DNA from: Lamellibrachia columna
Lineage: Eukaryota > Annelida > Polychaeta > Sabellida > Siboglinidae
Reading direction: 5' to 3'
Assembly: GCA_963662155.1 (NCBI GenBank)
Contig: OY759268.1
Coordinates: forward strand, 6,421,201 to 6,485,200
DNA: 64,000 bases
Positions 57,740 to 64,000 of this stretch are shown here, piece after piece; within the stretch, counting starts at the first letter, position 1, and each line of letters opens with the position of its first letter. The position numbers and the translations under genes are program-made. The notes beneath the pieces are model-generated. The model did no database searches and had not been told where the DNA came from. It saw only the letters and a list, made by a program, of their open reading frames with translations.

Positions 57740-58485
57740 TGGACTTGTGTAGATAGCACAGTACCCAAAACGTCAAAGATCCGCGATTACTTGTCTGTTC
57801 GTTCGCTATTTCCACGGCCCGGTGAATTAGCAGTTGAATCTATCGCACTGTTCACCGCCGGTTGTAACGGTCGCCATGGGTAGAAGTTCACGGTCAAATT
57901 GGGTTAAAACGCAAGTAACGGTATCGCCGGGTGTATCGCCGGGTGTATCGCCAGGTGTATCGCCAATAGGTAGCAGTAGTTTACCACTGTTAATGTTAAT
58001 GACCATCAAAGTTCCCTGTATGAGTACCGGATAGCATCAACATGCTAAATCTAAAATAAATTCTAATGTTTTTGGTGTGTACTATTTTGTTAATTATTGA
58101 TCGTTTGCGTAATTTGAATTAACATCATCGAAAGAATTGACTTTAGTCGTTTGATATAAGTATCTATCCAAAATGGTCTTCAGCGTTTCCATTTTCAATT
58201 CAATAAATTCTGGATCAACATTAATAGTTTGTCTGATGATTTCACAAAAACTACATACAAAAGTTGCAAAAAAAGGATTGAATTTTAGCAAAATGAACTT
58301 GAAATAAGACTAGCAAAAACATCGAATTGAGATCGAGGGCCCGTTAAAGCGCCTCGCTTAGAACGCGGTCCGAAATCGCGGACCCCGACCACCGCGTTAT
58401 AACGAGGCTCGACTGTGTGTACCAGCGCTCTTGGTGGACGTACCAGGCGCGCCCTGTAGAAATACACTGATGTGTGAAGTCTAGT
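57740..58485. repeat. Uninterrupted copy of the repeat split at 26-30 kb
   Basis: Contains in order all blocks found scattered at 26280-26580, 27295-27375, 29568-29705 and 40991-41310. A 12-bp repeat, GTATCGCCGGGT, occurs about four times at 57920-57963. The terminal part holds GCCTCGCTTAGAACGCGG and CCGCGTTATAACGAGGC, an imperfect inverted repeat reminiscent of pogo/Tigger ends. Confidence 0.65.
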
Positions 58486-59284
58486 CTGATAGCAGATGAC
58501 AAAAAAATTTATGGCGTTGACGTGCCATTTTATAGCTGACACCAGTCACTGCGCGTACACTTAAACAAGTAATTTAAGCTTAGTTTAGCCCCGTTACCAC
58601 CATGCGTGCGTGCGTTCGTGTGTGTGCTACGTCTTAGCCAGTGTGCCACGCAACGAGTACAATAGTCTATCCAACTCGCTCGAGAAAATTATAGTAGTAC
58701 TGATCTCGGTTATACATTATAATTGCTTTATAAACAAATTGTTCCGTATGGAGGGCGACCAATGTGTTCGACTTCAGTAAAAATCTCAATATTTTCTATA
58801 ACATGTGTAGATAAATAATACCCAATTCCCGCAAACACCGGCCATCTTGACTTGTATCCAATGTAAACAAGCCACGCCCTGACCGAATGAAAGCCAGATG
58901 TACAAGTATTAGCGCTACAACCAAGCCCGTAGCTAGGCCTGGCTACAACATACCTTATCTTGCTTTAATTGATTAAAATATTTGTGACAGAATAATAGAT
59001 TTGTGATAAATATTGTTTCCAAAACAGTGTAGGGCCTACTTAGAAAATCAAAATGACAGCTTGACTTGTAGTCTCTGTCGTAACTCGATTGAACCGAAGA
59101 CGTCGTTCTCCGAACTTGCCGGTCTGACTCAAACTTAGTCTCAAACTTAATTAGAGTCAGTCAATATTTATTTGAGTTTAAACTTATAAGCCTAAATATT
59201 TAAAACGACACTCGTTTGAAACAAACATACAGGCTTCGGTCCAAACAACTTTCAGTTAGGTGCATCCTAACATCCATTTTTACT
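58486..59284. other. Mostly non-coding; a further dispersed repeat block
   Basis: 58620-58800 matches 48695-48880 and 62735-62900 (CTACGTCTTAGCCAGTGT, GGTTATAC-TTATAATTG). No gene recognised in the remainder. Confidence 0.45.
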
Positions 59285-60712
59285 ACTGACAGGCTTTTCA
59301 CTCAAGACGTCTGGATCCCAGAGATGCCACGGGAAAGGAAATTTCGATATCTTTCATTGCACTACACAAGCGTCTTGATACCCGGCACATGTTTTGTATT
59401 TTCTATGGAAAGCACCCAAACAAAGACTGAAAATAAGACATGATAATTAAGATGACTTTTCCTAAATAATATAAGCAGTTTAGCTTGATATCCCTAGAAA
59501 AAAGCAAAAGGACAACAAGTCGTGTGGTAAGGGGCCAGAAAACAACGAATATGGTGACCAAGGCGTCGCTAGTGAGTTGCTCAAAGACGTAGTATGTCTA
59601 CATGTCTAAATTGCAAGCACAGTGAGGCTTGGAAGAAAAGACGGTAGTGAATCAAAAACGCCACTCAAGGTTAGTCTAACAAATTTGAAACAAAGGATTA
59701 CATACTGAGAAAAATTGCAAAAGTGAGACATGTCAAAACAAAATTGCACAATCTGAAAACCGTTTTCATCGTTCCAGACCAATCCAAACTAGAAAGAGGC
59801 TGACATCGTTTTGCGGGCTCAGTTAACAGAAGCAAGAGCAAAAATCCTAAACAGCAACTTCAAAATCAGAGCAGGTCGGATCGTGAGCATTTCACCAAAT
59901 CAAACCCAGTAAACCAAAAAAAAAAAAACAGCTTAAGAAAAGAAGACACTTATAAACATGTACACGGCACTATTCTTAAGAATGTAAAGGAAACTTTGCC
60001 ACTAAAAATATAATCTCTTAATGCACAGTGCCTAAGAAACCAATTTACGCAACTTGAAGTTCTTATATCCGAGGAAGACTAAGACATAACAGCTATTACT
60101 GAAACATGGTTATCCTCGGACATTGTTGACTCAGAGTTTACTCACAGTGGAAGACAGCGGATGAGTAATGTTACTAAGACAAGATAATCTAAACCCAACA
60201 CCATTCTTACCTGGCAATACTGGTGCAGAACACTCCACACACTCTAATATTCAATGGCAAGTTGGAATATGCTATAGATCAGAACATGACCAGGCACACG
60301 TGTTAACAAAAATTATTAATTAAATAAATACAACAGAAAAACATTCGAACTGTCTACTTCTTGGGGATTTTAATTTCGAAAAAATAGATTGGGCCAAAGG
60401 AAAGGGCAATAGCCAATAATCAGATAATAATTTCATTGATACTTCACATGATAACGTTTTGGTTAAGATGGTGGACAAGCCAACTAGAGGTAACAACATC
60501 GTTGACCTTGTGTGCATTTCAGACCCCAGTTTTATAGATAAACTTGTGTTGGAAGAAAGCTTTGCACTGAGTGACCATAGAAGTATAAAGGTACTACTAA
60601 GAGGTCCAGTTGTTCATATAACATCATAATCCAGACAGAGTTTGTTTATACTCAAAAGCCAACAATGAGGCAGTAAACAAAGAAATAAAAAATACAGATT
60701 GGAGTAAAGAGT

Positions 60713-61036
60713 TATTATTATTATTAAATGCAGTTCCCGCCCCAACTCTCGCCACTGTCCACGGTCGAGTGCACGCAGAGCATCGACGTCGGCAGGCAAC
60801 GTAGTTTACGTGTGTCGTCGGCGGTTGACCCCTGAATGACGTAACACCTGAGTCCACGAAACAGCTATCGATCGCACGCTGAGCGGGATTGGGTGGCATA
60901 CGGAGCACGTGCCCGAACATACTCCACCGGGCAGTGAGGATGGCTTCACTGATGGGTATAGTACTCTTCTAGTGTAGTTCCAGAATATGTTATCGTTGAA
61001 GATTACTCAACCGCTTACGCACCGGTTGAGTGATCA
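60713..61036 (-). mobile_element. LINE fragment nested in copy 2, plus an inverted scrap
   Basis: The plus strand reads TTATTATTATTATT at 60713-60726, the complement of an (AAT)n LINE tail. The minus strand encodes MFGHVLRMPPNPAQRAI and CTRPWTVARVG, a LINE C-terminus (WFGHVLRMP). From about 60960 to 61010 lies the reverse complement of the host LINE's own GATAACATATTCTGGAACTA motif, then an imperfect hairpin (GTACTCTTC / GAAGAGTAC). The host LINE resumes at 61036. Confidence 0.65.
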
Positions 61037-61445
61037 CTACACTGAAGAGTACAATATATGGGGGAACATTTCAAACAGTGTTCTAGACGACTAGTGGATA
61101 AACATGTCCCATTCAAACAGATAAAGCAGGGATTAAGATTAATGTCTCCACGGATAAAATACAAATCTGTGCAAAAGGCTAACACGGAGTAACGTGCTAA
61201 ACAAGTAGTGACAAACAAGTGAGCTTTCAGCTGATTACATAACTTATGAATTAGAAAAGAAAGTCTACAGATTGTCGTAAAGGAGACAACATTACACTAT
61301 GAAAAAAGTTGGTCGACCAAATAAAGCCAAATATTCTGGAACTACACTAGACACTACCAAGTCGTCGTCAACAATTAGTGATCTTACATTTGTAGGAAAA
61401 AACTTCTCATATCTTCAGAATAAAGCTAACATTCTAAACGATTAT

Positions 61446-61448
<3 letters not shown>

Positions 61449-61526
<78 letters not shown>
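61449..61526. repeat. (TA)n microsatellite inside the LINE
   Basis: About 38 TA units. The other copy at about 47530 has no TA run, so it grew after the copies separated. Confidence 0.95.
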
Positions 61527-61528
<2 letters not shown>

Positions 61529-62115
61529 CCAGAAATACAACACTTTCTACCAACTACCAACTTTAGATATCAATGTAAAATGCACCAACACAATAAAGTT
61601 GCACAAAGAACAATGTCATATATTTGAATATATCAAATAGGATACTAATGTATTCTATCCAAAGTACACTCAATGTGTTGCATATCTGTTAATTGTGAAC
61701 ATACTAGGCCACAATGTTAAAAAACTAGAAAAATAGTATTACAGCCTGTCCAACTGGAGACACCTTGGGTATCATACGACCCTGTACCCCCCAGGTCAGA
61801 ACCAACGATATGATTTCGTTCGCTACACACAGATGGATTAAACAGGGGCATTCCCAGTAAGACAAATGACAGTTATCAATGCCACCGATCGCTGAATATT
61901 CAACATTTTAGAAACCAAATACCCAAAGCACAAACTAAATATCCAAAGCAGTCACCTGGCATCTAGAAAAGGGCCACCATATCCACTTTGCACTTTTAAC
62001 ATACAACGTGGGGTATTGTCCTCAACCCTTTGCATTGGCCCTCAAATCCTTCCATTATGCTGCCGCACTTTACAGTCTGGGCTGCAGGTTAGATTAGACT
62101 AGATGACTCGATGTT

Positions 62116-62950
62116 GCTTTAGGTGAATCAAAATCAGAATTTATTCCGATTGAACATAGTTAAGAACACATTCTGCCTTTTTTAGCGTGTCCCCCATTTA
62201 ATTTGGCATCAAAATGGTTTGTTGTTTGAATATGTGTACTGTAGCACACTTGATGTTCATTAAAATATATCACTTCAGTGGAATTAAACAAAATACACGA
62301 GTGCCAATAACATCGTTACCTACTTACAAACCACGCACCCTTTGCCAAATTCAAAATCACGTGTCTCATACCTAACGCGTTGACCCACACCCACATGTTT
62401 TAATGCAGATGGGTGTTTCTGAAGCGTTCATATATTGGACTGAAAAAATGCAGGAAATAACGTTGTACAATTTGTAGTTTTCAATATGTTGGCCTATGGT
62501 GCAATCGTACGCAGATTTTAAAAAGAGCATTTCGGTAGAAACTTACTAGAGCGCTGTGTTCTGTAGCCTGACTGCGAAAATTCGTCCGTCAGGTCGCCGC
62601 ATGCCTGTTATTGACTAAGTGTCTGTTCTAAAAGCTCGCTCTTAAATGACCGTCGATAGAAGTCGAGCAAGCGTGACGGTGCGGTGTCACTGGTGTCGTT
62701 TAGTTTGTTTTATAGTTTATGCGTCTGCGTGTGTTTTACGTCTTAGTCATTGTACCACACAAAGTGAGAGAAGAGACTAGTAGTGATTTCATAAGTAAGC
62801 GACAAAGGTTAGTCTTAGATATACTTTATAATTGCTTTATAAACAAATTAGTCCGTACAGAGTGCGACCAATCTGTTCGAGTAAAAGCATTAACATCTTC
62901 TACGTGTGGGGAATGAGGATAAGATCAAGCACCTAACTTCTCCAAATGCG
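62116..62950. repeat. Dispersed sequence, partner of 48131-48900
   Basis: Same block order as 48131-48900 with about 10-20 percent differences and small indels. No gene is conserved between the copies. Confidence 0.6.
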
Positions 62951-62955
62951 CGCTC

Positions 62956-63709
62956 TTAGACTGTCAACTGTCTAAGAGCACGCACGAGCCAGTCTAAGAG
63001 CATGCACGAGCCAGTCTAAGAGCACGCACGAGCCAGTCTAAGAGCACGCACGAGCCAGTCTAAGAGCGCTCACGAACCAGTCTAAGAGCACGCACGAGCC
63101 AGTCTAAGAGCACGCACGAGCCAGTCTAAGAGCGCTCACGAGCCAGTCTAAGAGCACGCACGAGCCAGTCTAAGAGCGCTCACGAGCCAGTCTAAGAGCA
63201 CGCACGAGCCAGTCTAAGAGCGCTCACGAGCCAGTCTAAAACCAGGCACGAGCCAGTCTAAGAGCGCTCAAGAGCCAGTCTAAGAGCACGCACGAGCCAG
63301 TCTAAGAGCGCTCACGAGCCAGTCTAAAACCAGGCACGAGCCAGTCTAAGAGCGCTCACGAGCCAGTCTAAGAGCACGCACGAGCCAGTCTAAGAGCGCT
63401 CACGAGCCAGTCTAAAACCAGGCACGAGCCAGTCTAAGAGCGCTCAAGAGCCAGTCTAAGAGCACGCACGAGCCAGTCTAAGAGCGCTCACGAGCCAGTC
63501 TAAAACCAGGCACGAGCCAGTCTAAGAGCGCTCAAGAGCCAGTCTAAGAGCACGCACGAGCCAGTCTAAGAGCGCTCAAGAGCCAGTCTAAGAGCGCTCA
63601 CGAGCCAGTCTAAAACCAGGCACGAGCCAGTCTAAGAGCGCTCACGAGCCAGTCTAAAACCAGGCACGAGCCAGTCTAAGAGCGCTCAAGAGCCAGTCTA
63701 AGAGCGCGC
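62956..63709. repeat. 22-bp satellite with 88-bp higher-order units
   Basis: About 34 copies of GAGCCAGTCTAAGAGCACGC followed by AC. Four variants alternate: GCACGCAC, GCGCTCAC, GCGCTCAA and AACCAGGCAC. The array opens with a small hairpin (CTTAGAC / GTCTAAG) at 62957-62978. Confidence 0.96.
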
Positions 63710-63866
63710 ACATTTTATACGGTCCGCAAAGCATAACACAAAGTGTTGTATTGCTGCAAACAATGGATATTCGTGAGAATTGTTAAAAATGCAGTTCACG
63801 CGTATAATTTGGAAACCCGAAGAACTAAACAAATTTAAAGGGTAAATTAAAATACACTTGTCCCGC
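63710..63866. other. Spacer between two arrays
   Basis: No gene seen. Confidence 0.4.
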
Positions 63867-63970
63867 ATGATCTCTTGTCTAAGCCTCAAGTCATGATCTC
63901 TTGTCTAAGCCTCAAGTCATGATCTCTTGTCTAAGCCTCAAGTCATGATCTCTTGTCTAAGCCTCAAGTC
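63867..63970. repeat. 26-bp tandem array, four copies
   Basis: Four identical copies of CATGATCTCTTGTCTAAGCC followed by TCAAGT. The window ends 30 bases later. Confidence 0.95.
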
Positions 63971-64000
63971 AAATCATAAATGGCCAATATGGAATGTTAG

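Larger units (their letters stand above)
59285..62115 (+). mobile_element. CR1-like LINE, copy 2 of the repeated segment
   Basis: Collinear with 46060-48130: leader (59287-59440), ORF1 trace (KTVFIVPDQSKLE-like at 59758), then endonuclease. The endonuclease includes AITETWLSSDIVDSEF at 60085, LGDFNFEKIDWAKG at 60359 and DKPTRGNNIVDLVCIS at 60474. The YYEKSWSTK-type linker lies near 61297. It is interrupted at 60713-61036 by another LINE fragment. A (TA)n array sits at 61449. All frames are broken. Confidence 0.75.

Overview
This window is eukaryotic, animal nuclear DNA, and most likely lophotrochozoan (a gastropod or other mollusc is the best guess). The evidence is intron-split exons with consensus splice sites, long AT-rich non-coding stretches, a tRNA-derived SINE whose 3' half resembles SINEs of molluscs, many non-LTR retrotransposon (LINE) remnants of the L2, CR1/Jockey and RTE-like kinds, a Penelope-like remnant, several DNA transposons, and unusually many tandem arrays. 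No operon, bacterial gene, rRNA or CRISPR array was seen. The species assignment is inference from repeat style only.

Host genes are few. A minus-strand gene starts at 15657. Four exons (15612-15657, 15080-15207, 5492-5555 and about 1743-1852) join in matching phase across introns of 0.4, 9.5 and 3.6 kb; the product is not recognised. Its most distal visible exon runs into a 54-bp in-frame tandem array in which every unit carries a possible 5' splice site. A plus-strand first coding exon lies at 17544-17621, divergent from that gene. An uninterrupted minus-strand gene at 23319-24191 encodes a predicted membrane-anchored class I SAM-dependent methyltransferase.

Layout: 1-15.7 kb holds the introns of the minus gene, filled with a 2-kb 32-bp satellite, a broken transposon ORF, a pogo/Tigger-like fragment, an L2-like LINE and short arrays. 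16-22.6 kb has a SINE with a visible insertion site, GTGC microsatellites and three LINE fragments. 23-25 kb holds the methyltransferase. 25-30.2 kb is nested LINEs within an older repeat, plus a Penelope-like remnant. 32.2-34.5 kb has a 1.3-kb palindrome with 563-bp arms and a diverged third copy of one arm. 34.5-41 kb has a nearly complete CR1-like LINE with a PHD-finger ORF1, followed by an L2-like LINE. 42-48.9 kb has more LINEs, part of which recurs at 59.3-62.9 kb. 49.7-52.7 kb is an inverted-repeat-flanked element carrying a broken gene with a FEN1/PIN-nuclease-like residue pattern. 53.6-54.6 kb is a homogeneous 90-bp satellite. 55.0-57.4 kb is a Merlin/IS1595-like transposon. 63.0-64.0 kb is two satellites.

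A theme runs through the window: at least three tandem arrays (31 bp at 6671, 30 bp at 19411, 34 bp at 28871) are built from, and still sit inside, transposon coding sequence. The arrays therefore appear to have grown within transposon ORFs after insertion. The most unusual single locus is the 49.7-52.7 kb element.
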